From [Clostridium] clostridioforme AGR2157 (GTDB lineage Bacteria; Bacillota; Clostridia; Lachnospirales; Lachnospiraceae): a stretch of DNA of 64,000 nucleotides. Shown piece by piece: positions 39,057 to 46,674 of this stretch. The translations under genes were made by a program, and so were the position numbers. The first letter of the stretch is position 1; every line of letters starts with the position of its first letter. The DNA is taken from the NCBI RefSeq assembly GCF_000424325.1, contig NZ_AUJR01000032.1, positions 1 to 64,000 of the forward strand, given 5' to 3'. The notes beneath the pieces were generated by a model. That model saw nothing but the letters and a program-made list of their open reading frames with translations. It did no database searches and was not told where the DNA came from.

Positions 39057-40329
39057 TGAGGAAAAGAGAATGGAACTGACGGATTGGTCATGGCAGGGCT
39101 ATCAGAGAAAGCATGGGGCGCCCGGCATACGCAACCGGGTGCTGGTCATCTATACGGTCAAATGTTCGGAGTTCGTGGCCAGGAGAATCGTGGATAAGGC
39201 CGGGCATCCGGATGTGGAGCTGGTTGGTTTTGACGGGTGTACCGACAACCAGTATGCGGTGGACCTGCTGATCAGCCTCATACGGCATCCCAATGTGGGC
39301 GCTGTGCTGACCGTGGGGCTGGGCTGCGAATACATTCAGCCCCGGTGGCTGGCGGACGTGTCCGTCAAAGAGGGCAAGGAAGCCTTATGGATGTTCATAC
39401 AGCAGGAGGGCGGCACAAAACCGGCAATCGCCAAAGGAACGGCCTGGGTCAGGGAAACCCTGGAGCGGCTTAAGCACACCCCGCGGGTAAGGATGGGGTT
39501 CAAAGACCTGGTCATCGGCGCGGAGTGCGGCGGCAGCGATTACACCAGCGGCCTGGCAGGCAATGTTGTGGTGGGGCGTTTCTTTGACCGTCTGGTGGAC
39601 CTTGGCGGCTGCGCCATATTTGAGGAGATTGTGGAGGCCATCGGACTGGACGGGCTTTTGGTGGGCAGGGCGGCAAACCCTGAAGCTGCCAAGGAACTGC
39701 GCTACACCTATGACAAGGCCCTGGATTACTGCAAATCCGTGCGCCAGTATTCGGTAAGCCCGGGGAACTTTGCCGGGGGCCTGTCTACCATTGAGGAAAA
39801 GAGCATGGGAGCAGTGATTAAAAGCGGTTCACGCCCCATTGAAGGCGTATTAAAGGTATCGGTCCCCCCGAAGCATGGCGGCCTGTGGCTGCTGGATTCC
39901 ACGCCGGACCCCCACTTCATGCAGTTTGGGATTACCAACCCCAATGACAATGAGGGCCTTATGGACCTGATCAGCTGCGGCGCCCATATCGTGTTCCTGG
40001 TGACAGGCAGGGGCAATGTGGTGGGAAGCGCGGTTGCGCCCTGCATCAAGATTACGGGAAACCATGAGACATTCACGCGCATGGAGGAGGACATGGACTT
40101 CGATGCAAGCCCTATCCTGTACGGAGGGATGAGCCGGAACGATATGGCCCTTAATCTGGCCGGACATGTGGCCAAAACAGCCGGAGGCACGCCCACAAAG
40201 AGCGAGGTCCTGGGTCATAAGGAATTCTATATCCCATACAAGTATCAGGAAAAAGCGGTTGCGTATAAACGGGCATGTCTGGACAGGAAACCATTGACAG
40301 ACATGTCTTATGAGACAGGAGAGAGATAA
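39049..40329 (+). CDS. UxaA-type altronate/galactarate dehydratase, large subunit
   Basis: A 426-residue catalytic subunit of the UxaA/GarD family (Fe-dependent sugar-acid dehydratases). Visible are FDGCTDNQ (61-68), LGCEY (91-95), GAECGGSDYTSGLAGN and MDLISCGAHIVFLVTGRGN. It would convert an aldonate such as D-altronate to 2-keto-3-deoxygluconate. Two starts are plausible: 39049 (AAGGA eight bases upstream, overlapping the small subunit) and 39070 (GAGGA seven bases upstream); I prefer the former. Its stop overlaps the next SDR gene by one base. Exact substrate not determinable. Confidence 0.9.
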   Translation: MSSEEKRMELTDWSWQGYQRKHGAPGIRNRVLVIYTVKCSEFVARRIVDKAGHPDVELVGFDGCTDNQYAVDLLISLIRHPNVGAVLTVGLGCEYIQPRWLADVSVKEGKEALWMFIQQEGGTKPAIAKGTAWVRETLERLKHTPRVRMGFKDLVIGAECGGSDYTSGLAGNVVVGRFFDRLVDLGGCAIFEEIVEAIGLDGLLVGRAANPEAAKELRYTYDKALDYCKSVRQYSVSPGNFAGGLSTIEEKSMGAVIKSGSRPIEGVLKVSVPPKHGGLWLLDSTPDPHFMQFGITNPNDNEGLMDLISCGAHIVFLVTGRGNVVGSAVAPCIKITGNHETFTRMEEDMDFDASPILYGGMSRNDMALNLAGHVAKTAGGTPTKSEVLGHKEFYIPYKYQEKAVAYKRACLDRKPLTDMSYETGER

Positions 40330-41129
40330 TGGCTGCATTTACTGAAAATGAAATAAAGGAATTTAATATCACAAAATGGTATGACCTTTCCGGCCAGGTG
40401 GCCGTGGTCACAGGCGGTTCCACGGGGCTGGGACTTGCCATTACCCGGTGCCTTGTAAGCGCCGGGGCAAAGGTGTGCGTTGTGAGCTTTGAGTCCCCCA
40501 AACAGGCGGCAGAGGCGCTGGGAGTATTTGGGGATAAGACGGTATTCTACCAGTTTGACATCACGGATACAAGCCATGCCCAGGAGCTGGTGGACCGGAT
40601 CGTGGCAGAGCAGGGACGTGTGGACATCCTGGTCAACAATGCCGGAAACCACTGCAAGAAATTTATCTGGGATATGACGGTGGAGGATTATAAACGGGTC
40701 CTGGAGGTCCATCTGGTAGGCTCATTTTCCATGACAAAGGCTGTGGTTCCTTACATGAAGGAACAGAAAAGAGGAAGGATTATTTACCAGGCCAGCATGA
40801 CCAGCTACATCGGACAGCCCCAGGTGGCAGGATATTCCACCTCCAAGGCAGGTTTCCTGGGCATGATCCACACCCTGACAGCCGAGCTTGCCGAGTTTGG
40901 CGTGACAGTAAACGCCATTGCGCCTGGCTGGATTGACACGCCCATGTTCCATCAGGCCGTGGATAACGATCCGCCGCGTCTGGCCAAGATTATGGGAAGG
41001 ATACCTGCCAAGACCGTGGGCGACCCCATGGACGTGGGCATGTGCGCCGCATTCCTTTGCAGCGATGCCGCGCGTTACATCAGCGGAAGCTGCATCCCTG
41101 TGGACGGCGGCGCCCTGATTGGATTTTAA
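40329..41129 (+). CDS. Short-chain dehydrogenase, probable uronate/ketogluconate reductase
   Basis: A 266-residue classical SDR with TGGSTGLGLAI, LVNNAGNHCKKF and the active-site YSTSK pair. The long N-terminal lead (EIKEFNITKWYDLSGQVAV) and overall pattern resemble gluconate 5-dehydrogenase and D-mannonate oxidoreductase-like SDRs. In this operon it is placed to reduce the product of uronate isomerase (fructuronate or tagaturonate) to the aldonate used by the dehydratase, replacing the unrelated UxaB/UxuB enzymes, which are not present. One-base overlap with the preceding gene. Confidence 0.88.
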   Translation: MAAFTENEIKEFNITKWYDLSGQVAVVTGGSTGLGLAITRCLVSAGAKVCVVSFESPKQAAEALGVFGDKTVFYQFDITDTSHAQELVDRIVAEQGRVDILVNNAGNHCKKFIWDMTVEDYKRVLEVHLVGSFSMTKAVVPYMKEQKRGRIIYQASMTSYIGQPQVAGYSTSKAGFLGMIHTLTAELAEFGVTVNAIAPGWIDTPMFHQAVDNDPPRLAKIMGRIPAKTVGDPMDVGMCAAFLCSDAARYISGSCIPVDGGALIGF

Positions 41130-41144
41130 CCGGAGGATATGAAA

Positions 41145-42560
41145 ATGAACACAAAATTTGACGAGGAGCTGTTCTTCACAAGCAAAACAGGAAGCAGGCT
41201 GTATCACGAATATGCTGAAAACCTGCCAATCATAGATTATCACTGTCATCTCAAGACCTCTGAGATATGCGATGACAGGGAATTCGAGGACCTGGGTGAA
41301 ATGTGGCTGCGGGGGGACCACTACAAATGGCGCGCCATGCGTACCTTTGGGATTGATGAGGAATACATCACAGGAAAGGCGGGTTACCATGACAAATATC
41401 TTGCCTTTGCATCTGTATTCCCAAAGCTTATTGGAAATCCTGTGTATATCTGGTGCGCCCTGGAGCTGAAGCGGTATTTTGACATCGATGAGCCCCTGAC
41501 AGCGGAAAATGCAGAAGAAATCTATCAGAGGACAAAGGAATTGATTGTGAAGCGCCACATGACCAGGCGCTGGTGCATGGAGCACTCCAATGTCAGGCTG
41601 GTAAGCACCACCGAGGACCCGGTGGATGACCTGCACTGCCACATTGCCCTTCAGAAAGAGAAGATGTTTACAAGGGTCATCACTGCCTTCCGTCCGGACA
41701 AGGCCATGTTTATTGAACAGGATGGCTTTTCTGATTATCTGGACCAGCTTCAAGGGGTGTCCGGCATCGGGATTGTTTCTTTTGAAACCATGCTGGATGC
41801 TTTGGAGGCAAGGCTTAAGTTCTTCCAGGAAACAACCGGCACCACGGTCAGTGATGACGGGATCCCACATTTTACATGGGCTGATTATACGGATACGGAG
41901 ATTGCCGGGATATTTGAAAAGGCAAGGAAGAATGAACCTCTGTCACCCCATGAGGTTGACCAGTACCAGAGCGCGTTCCTTTATGAGATGGGGCGCAGGT
42001 ACAGCCGGAACAATTATGTGATGCAGCTTCATGTCGGGACCTACCTGGATGCTAATAGGGACGGGGTCAGGCGGACAGGGCATTCCACCGGCTTCGACTG
42101 TACGGACGACCGGTGCTCCGTGACAAGTGTGGGCGAACTGCTGAACCGGCTGACCATAGCAGGGGAACTGCCTAAGACCATACTTTACCCCCTGGACGGC
42201 ATGAAGATTGAGACATGGGCCGTGCTTGCGGCCGGCTTCTGTGACGGCAGCGTAAAGGGAAAGGTACAGTTAGGAGCGCCCTGGTGGTTCAATGACCAGG
42301 CATTTGGCATCAAGCGCCAGTTTGAGGCATGCGCCAGCCTGTATCCGGTCAGCCTGTCCGTGGGCATGCTGACGGACAGCAGAAGCTTTATCTCCTATCC
42401 CCGCCATGAGCTTTACAGGCGGGTGCTGTGCAATTACCTGGGTGAGCTGGTGGACAGAGGGGAGTATTTCTCCGGCGAGGCAGCCTTAAAACAGGTGATT
42501 GAGGATGTGTGCTTCAACAATGTGAATGAATTCTTTGGCTTTCATGTAAATGAAGGATAG
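41145..42560 (+). CDS. uxaC: Uronate isomerase
   Basis: A 471-residue amidohydrolase-superfamily enzyme that isomerises D-glucuronate to fructuronate or D-galacturonate to tagaturonate. The metal-binding HxH is IDYHCHL (H33, H35). Further family features are FVSTTEDP-like LVSTTEDPVDD, LHVGTYLDANRDG and GAPWWFNDQ. The start at 41145 has GGAGG eight bases upstream; the ATG at 41139 is only two bases from it. It is the last intact gene of the TRAP operon. Confidence 0.94.
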   Translation: MNTKFDEELFFTSKTGSRLYHEYAENLPIIDYHCHLKTSEICDDREFEDLGEMWLRGDHYKWRAMRTFGIDEEYITGKAGYHDKYLAFASVFPKLIGNPVYIWCALELKRYFDIDEPLTAENAEEIYQRTKELIVKRHMTRRWCMEHSNVRLVSTTEDPVDDLHCHIALQKEKMFTRVITAFRPDKAMFIEQDGFSDYLDQLQGVSGIGIVSFETMLDALEARLKFFQETTGTTVSDDGIPHFTWADYTDTEIAGIFEKARKNEPLSPHEVDQYQSAFLYEMGRRYSRNNYVMQLHVGTYLDANRDGVRRTGHSTGFDCTDDRCSVTSVGELLNRLTIAGELPKTILYPLDGMKIETWAVLAAGFCDGSVKGKVQLGAPWWFNDQAFGIKRQFEACASLYPVSLSVGMLTDSRSFISYPRHELYRRVLCNYLGELVDRGEYFSGEAALKQVIEDVCFNNVNEFFGFHVNEG

Positions 42561-42599
42561 AGGTGGTCGGATTGAGCCCTTGGGACAACGCCTCTTAGA

Positions 42600-42760
42600 C
42601 AGGCAGCCGCGGAAGTGGGCAGGGTGCGCGCTGCCAACCTGGGCGTGCACTGGAACGATGAATGCCTTTTCGCCGCAGAAGACCAGGCTGCAATCCGTCC
42701 GGATGGAAGCCTATGTGGATGCCCGGACCCCGCCTGCATTTATCTGGCACATGGCCCGCC
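42600..42760 (+). pseudogene. Remnant of an alpha/beta hydrolase (esterase) gene
   Basis: Downstream of uxaC one plus-strand frame (about 42690-42755) reads EAYVDARTPPAFIWHMA, which matches the conserved 'TPPtFlWH' strand before the catalytic aspartate loop of small acetyl-esterase-like alpha/beta hydrolases often found with sugar genes. The frame around it is not hydrolase-like and other frames take over, so only a fragment survives. I see no other gene in 42561-42886. The exact limits are uncertain. Confidence 0.4.
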
Positions 42761-42886
42761 AGGGGATGCTGCTTCTGGACTGCTGCAGTGCATCTGCTGT
42801 TTCTTTCGTTTTTTTACAGGAAATGTGATATGATGGATATATGATACGAGTTGTGTAAGGTTTGTTGGAGAAAGAGAGGAAAATTC

Positions 42887-44731
42887 ATGAAGAACAGGAG
42901 CTTTAAATGGCTGCAGGATTTGTTTCTTGCAATTGTCCTGGCCGCGGTAACAATGACGGGCCTGCCCCTGACAGGCAGTCCAATCACGGCACTGGCAGCG
43001 GACAAGGATATTGTGGTGCTGTATACCAATGATGTCCACTGCGGGGTGGATGACAACATCGGCTATGCCGGTCTGGCGTTGTACAAGAAGGAGATGCAGC
43101 AGCAGACACCTTATGTGACTCTGGTGGATACAGGGGATGCCATTCAGGGGGCGCCCATTGGTACGCTTTCAGACGGCGGTTATCTTATCAATATTATGAA
43201 CTATGTGGGATATGATTTTGCGGTTCCGGGCAACCATGAGTTTGATTATGGAATGTCCAGGTTTCTGGAGCTGGCCGGTAAATTAAACTGCGGATATTAT
43301 TCCTGCAATTTCTTAAACACCGCCACAGGCGCTCCTGTTTTTGCTCCATATAAGATGTTTGCATACGGGGATACCCAGGTGGCATTTGTAGGCGTGACCA
43401 CGCCGGAGAGCTTTACAAAATCCACGCCTGCATATTTCCAGGACAGCCAGGGAAATTATATGTATTCCTTCTGTGAGGATGAGAGCGGACAGAAGCTGTA
43501 CAGTCAGGTGCAGGCCAGCGTGGATGCAGCCAGGACAGCCGGGGCTGATTATGTTATTCTGGCAGGCCATCTTGGGGAAAACGGCATTACCCGGAAATGG
43601 TCATCCGTCAGTGTGATTGCCAATACCACGGGAATTGACGCATGTATTGACGGCCATTCCCATGAAACCGTTCCGTCGGAGAACATAAAGAATAAGAATG
43701 GACAGAATGTGGTCCTGACCCAGACAGGAACCAAGCTGAATCATATTGGAAAGCTGATCATATCTGCCAATGGTTCCATTCGGTCCGAGCTGGTATCAGA
43801 GGTGCCTGCCGTGGACCTGGCCAGGGAATATACGGTAAAGGAACATGATTCCTTAAGCAGGATTGCAAAAAGGGAGCTGGGAAATTACAACCGCTGGATT
43901 GACATTTATAACAGCAATCTGGATAAGATAAAAGATACTAACGTACTCCCGGTAGGTCTTAAGCTTGTGATTCCCGGCGGAAGCTTTATCAATGAGGACG
44001 GAAGGGCTGTGGATTATGGAACCAGCCAGTTCATCCTGTCCATTGAGAACCAATACAATGAGACATTAAAGACTGTTCTGGGCACCACGCCCTACGAGCT
44101 GACTGTCAATGACCCTGCCACAGGGCAGCGTATTGTCAGAAATGCAGAGACCAATCTGGGGGACCTGACAGCGGATGCTTACCGTGTGGAGCTGGGGGCT
44201 GATATCGGACTCAGCAACGGAGGCGGAATCCGAAGCATTATTAAGCCGGGTAACATTACATATAACGACACCCTGGCCGTGTTCCCTTATGGAAATATGG
44301 GATGTGTCATCGAGGCAACGGGACAGCAGATTAAGGATGCACTGGAGATGGCGTCTAAGAATTATCCGCAAGAGAGCGGCGGTTTCCTTCAGGTGTCCGG
44401 TCTGACCTACACCATTGACCCATCTGTGCAATCCGGCGTCCGGACAGACGACAAGGGAAATTTTACCGGTGTGTCAGGCGCTTACAGGGTAACGGACATC
44501 AAGGTTGGGGGAGAGCCCATTGACCTTACCAAGACATATACCGTAGCGTCCCATAACTATATGCTGAAACAGGGCGGAGACGGCATGACCATGTTCAAGG
44601 GATGTAATGTAATCCGGGATGAGGTCATGGTGGACGTGGATATCTTATCTTCCTATATAAGGCGGATGGGAGGTTCCGTGACATCTGAGTATGGGAACCC
44701 GGCCGGGCAGGGAAGGATTTCCATAAGATAG
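42887..44731 (+). CDS. Secreted 5'-nucleotidase/phosphoesterase with internal LysM domain
   Basis: A 614-residue exported protein. A signal peptide (residues 1-38, ending near ALAADK) is followed by a calcineurin-like metallophosphatase domain: YTNDVH (46-51), DTGD (81-84), GNHEFDYG (115-122) and DGHSHE. Residues about 314-365 form a LysM peptidoglycan-binding motif (YTVKEHDSLSRIAKREL, LPVGLKLVIPGG). The 5'-nucleotidase C-terminal domain follows (ETNLGDLTADAYR, GLSNGGGIRS). It probably releases phosphate from nucleotides at the cell surface. The LysM between the two enzyme domains is unusual. The start at 42887 has GAGGAAA upstream. Confidence 0.93.
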   Translation: MKNRSFKWLQDLFLAIVLAAVTMTGLPLTGSPITALAADKDIVVLYTNDVHCGVDDNIGYAGLALYKKEMQQQTPYVTLVDTGDAIQGAPIGTLSDGGYLINIMNYVGYDFAVPGNHEFDYGMSRFLELAGKLNCGYYSCNFLNTATGAPVFAPYKMFAYGDTQVAFVGVTTPESFTKSTPAYFQDSQGNYMYSFCEDESGQKLYSQVQASVDAARTAGADYVILAGHLGENGITRKWSSVSVIANTTGIDACIDGHSHETVPSENIKNKNGQNVVLTQTGTKLNHIGKLIISANGSIRSELVSEVPAVDLAREYTVKEHDSLSRIAKRELGNYNRWIDIYNSNLDKIKDTNVLPVGLKLVIPGGSFINEDGRAVDYGTSQFILSIENQYNETLKTVLGTTPYELTVNDPATGQRIVRNAETNLGDLTADAYRVELGADIGLSNGGGIRSIIKPGNITYNDTLAVFPYGNMGCVIEATGQQIKDALEMASKNYPQESGGFLQVSGLTYTIDPSVQSGVRTDDKGNFTGVSGAYRVTDIKVGGEPIDLTKTYTVASHNYMLKQGGDGMTMFKGCNVIRDEVMVDVDILSSYIRRMGGSVTSEYGNPAGQGRISIR

Positions 44732-44781
44732 AAACAGGACGGAACAGGCAATGGAAGAACAGGCAATGATAAATTTTAATA

Positions 44782-44810
44782 TTGACATATATATATAATT
44801 GCTATAAGAT
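44782..44810 (+). promoter_or_regulatory. Promoter of the metK leader
   Basis: TTGACA, 17-base spacer, TAAGAT; start site expected about 35 bases before the riboswitch aptamer. Confidence 0.82.
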
Positions 44811-44849
44811 ATGGAAGGTAACACATTTTACAATTAAAGAGTTCGTGAA

Positions 44850-44985
44850 TATCCCTTATTCAGAGTGATGGAGGTACAAAGGACCTGTGAAGTCACGGCA
44901 ACCCCGGTTGAGTATATCAGCATGATATGCGAAAGGGTCGGAAGGTGCCAGCCTGAGCGAGGAGTATGCTGGCAGGATAAAGCAT
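44850..44985 (+). ncRNA. SAM-I (S-box) riboswitch aptamer
   Basis: Conserved S-box elements appear in order: CTTATTCAGAG, GATGGAGG, GACCTGTGAAGTCACGGCAA then CC, GGAAGGTGCCAGCCTGAGCG, and a closing GGATAAAG. These match the P1-P4 arrangement of SAM-I aptamers, and the next gene is metK. High SAM is expected to favour the downstream terminator. Confidence 0.88.
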
Positions 44986-45030
44986 GCTTGGTCGAGCAAT
45001 AAGAGGATTTGAAGATTTAAAGATATTTTC

Positions 45031-45062
45031 AAGTCCGCAATTGCTGCGGACTTTGTTTTTTG
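45031..45062 (+). terminator. Riboswitch-controlled terminator upstream of metK
   Basis: AAGTCCGCA and TGCGGACTT form a perfect nine-base stem, followed by TGTTTTTT. It is the expression platform of the S-box leader. Confidence 0.9.
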
Positions 45063-45123
45063 TAAATGTCTGATGTTACAGCTGCTGTTAATCATTTATC
45101 TGAACAAGAAGGAGAGATTTGAA

Positions 45124-46311
45124 ATGGAGAGAAGACTATTTACATCTGAGTCCGTAACAGAAGGGCATCCGGATAAAATGTGCGATGCCATATCCGATGC
45201 GATTCTGGACGCATTGATGGAGCAGGACCCAATGAGCCGTGTGGCATGCGAGACAGCTACCACCACAGGACTGGTTCTTGTCATGGGAGAGATAACCACC
45301 AACGCCTATGTGGATATTCAGAAGCTGGTGCGTGAGACCGTGCGAGAGATTGGCTATGACCGTGCCAAATATGGTTTTGACTGTGATACATGCGGCGTCA
45401 TCACAGCCATTGACGAGCAGTCCCAGGACATTGCAATGGGAGTGAATAAGGCTCTGGAGGCAAAGGAAAACAAGATGTCAGACCAGGAGCTGGACGCCAT
45501 TGGAGCAGGAGACCAGGGCATGATGTTTGGTTTTGCCACCAATGAGACAGAGGAATACATGCCTTATCCCATTTCCCTGGCCCACAAGCTGGCTAAGCGT
45601 CTTACGGATGTCCGCAAGAACGGCACGCTTAAGTATCTCCGTCCGGACGGCAAGAGCCAGGTAACTGTGGAGTATGATGAGAATGACAAGCCGGTCCGCC
45701 TGGATGCCGTGGTATTATCCACACAGCATGATGAGAGCGTGACCCAGGAACAGATTCATGCGGATGTGAAGAAGTACATCTTTGACGAGATCCTTCCGCA
45801 GGATATGATCGACGAGAACACGAAGTTCTTTATCAACCCTACGGGACGTTTCGTTATCGGCGGACCGCAGGGCGACAGCGGTCTGACAGGACGTAAAATC
45901 ATCGTTGACACCTACGGCGGTTATGCGCGTCACGGCGGCGGTGCATTCTCAGGAAAGGACTGCACCAAGGTGGACCGCTCTGCTGCATATGCAGCCCGCT
46001 ATGTTGCCAAAAACATCGTGGCAGCCGGTCTGGCTGATAAGTGCGAGATTCAGCTGTCCTATGCCATCGGCGTGGCCCATCCTACCTCCATCATGGTGGA
46101 TACCTATGGAACCGGTAAATTGAGCAATGAGAAGCTGGTGGATATCATCCGTTCCAACTTTGACCTGCGTCCGGCCGGAATCATCAGGATGCTGGATTTG
46201 CGCCGTCCGATTTATAAGCAGACAGCTGCTTATGGTCACTTTGGCCGCAATGATTTGGACCTGCCCTGGGAGCGGTTGGATAAGGTGGAACTGTTAAAAA
46301 GTTATTTATAG
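45124..46311 (+). CDS. metK: S-adenosylmethionine synthetase
   Basis: A 395-residue enzyme making SAM from methionine and ATP. The methionine/ATP motif GHPDK (14-18), [10 protein letters not shown], and the P-loop-like [18 protein letters not shown] are all present. The ATG at 45124 has AAGGAGAG upstream; a longer frame from 45073 lies in the terminator region. The gene has its own promoter, SAM-I riboswitch and terminator, giving feedback control by its product. Confidence 0.98.
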   Translation: MERRLFTSESVTEGHPDKMCDAISDAILDALMEQDPMSRVACETATTTGLVLVMGEITTNAYVDIQKLVRETVREIGYDRAKYGFDCDTCGVITAIDEQSQDIAMGVNKALEAKENKMSDQELDAIGAGDQGMMFGFATNETEEYMPYPISLAHKLAKRLTDVRKNGTLKYLRPDGKSQVTVEYDENDKPVRLDAVVLSTQHDESVTQEQIHADVKKYIFDEILPQDMIDENTKFFINPTGRFVIGGPQGDSGLTGRKIIVDTYGGYARHGGGAFSGKDCTKVDRSAAYAARYVAKNIVAAGLADKCEIQLSYAIGVAHPTSIMVDTYGTGKLSNEKLVDIIRSNFDLRPAGIIRMLDLRRPIYKQTAAYGHFGRNDLDLPWERLDKVELLKSYL

Positions 46312-46317
46312 GCAGGG

Positions 46318-46363
46318 AAAATCGCTGTAAGCCGGTATATTAGCAGGCTTGCAGCGATTTTTT
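46318..46363 (+). terminator. Terminator of metK
   Basis: AAATCGCTGtAAGCC pairs with GGCTTgCAGCGATTT and is followed by a T run. Confidence 0.92.
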
Positions 46364-46374
46364 GATTTAGTTTT

Positions 46375-46475
46375 GCAACCTAGCCATCTTCCGTGGCGGC
46401 AATTTTCCCTACAGGCTGTTAAAATCATCGCAGCAAATAGCCCCCTCGCCCGCAAGGGTATACATGGCTAAAGAT
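46375..46475. other. Compact structured element of unknown nature
   Basis: Between metK and adhE, TAGCCAT (46381-46387) and ATGGCTA (46464-46470) could close a stem around about 75 bases that contain a second pair GCTG/CAGC. The minus strand also holds an 18-codon frame (46465-46409) without a well-placed ribosome site. It might be a small RNA, an intergenic repeat or a tiny gene; I cannot decide. Its GC content is higher than the flanks. Confidence 0.35.
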
Positions 46476-46524
46476 TAGGGATTAAAGTCCTCCTAAAAAA
46501 ATTATAAAATCTTTCATTTATATA

Positions 46525-46553
46525 TTGACATTTTTTTAACGAAGGTATATAAT
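46525..46553 (+). promoter_or_regulatory. Promoter of adhE
   Basis: Consensus TTGACA, 17-base spacer, TATAAT; start site expected near 46560, giving a leader of about 115 bases. Confidence 0.9.
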
Positions 46554-46566
46554 GCAAACAGTAAGA

Positions 46567-46584
46567 TTGTTAATTAATTATCAA
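46567..46584. promoter_or_regulatory. Rex operator at the adhE promoter
   Basis: TTGTTAATTAATTATCAA matches the Rex consensus TTGTTAAnnnnTTAACAA with one mismatch. It begins 14 bases after the -10 box, so bound Rex would block initiation until NADH rises. Confidence 0.78.
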
Positions 46585-46674
46585 TACAAATTAAGCAGCA
46601 ATTAAAAATAACTTGACAGGCAGGTACAGCCTTAATGTACTGAAACAAACACAAGGAAAATGGAGGATAAGGAA

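Noticed and set aside
40722-41870. 382-residue minus-strand frame opposite the SDR and uxaC genes
   Set aside because: It spans the boundary of two well-supported genes in antisense and has no family features.
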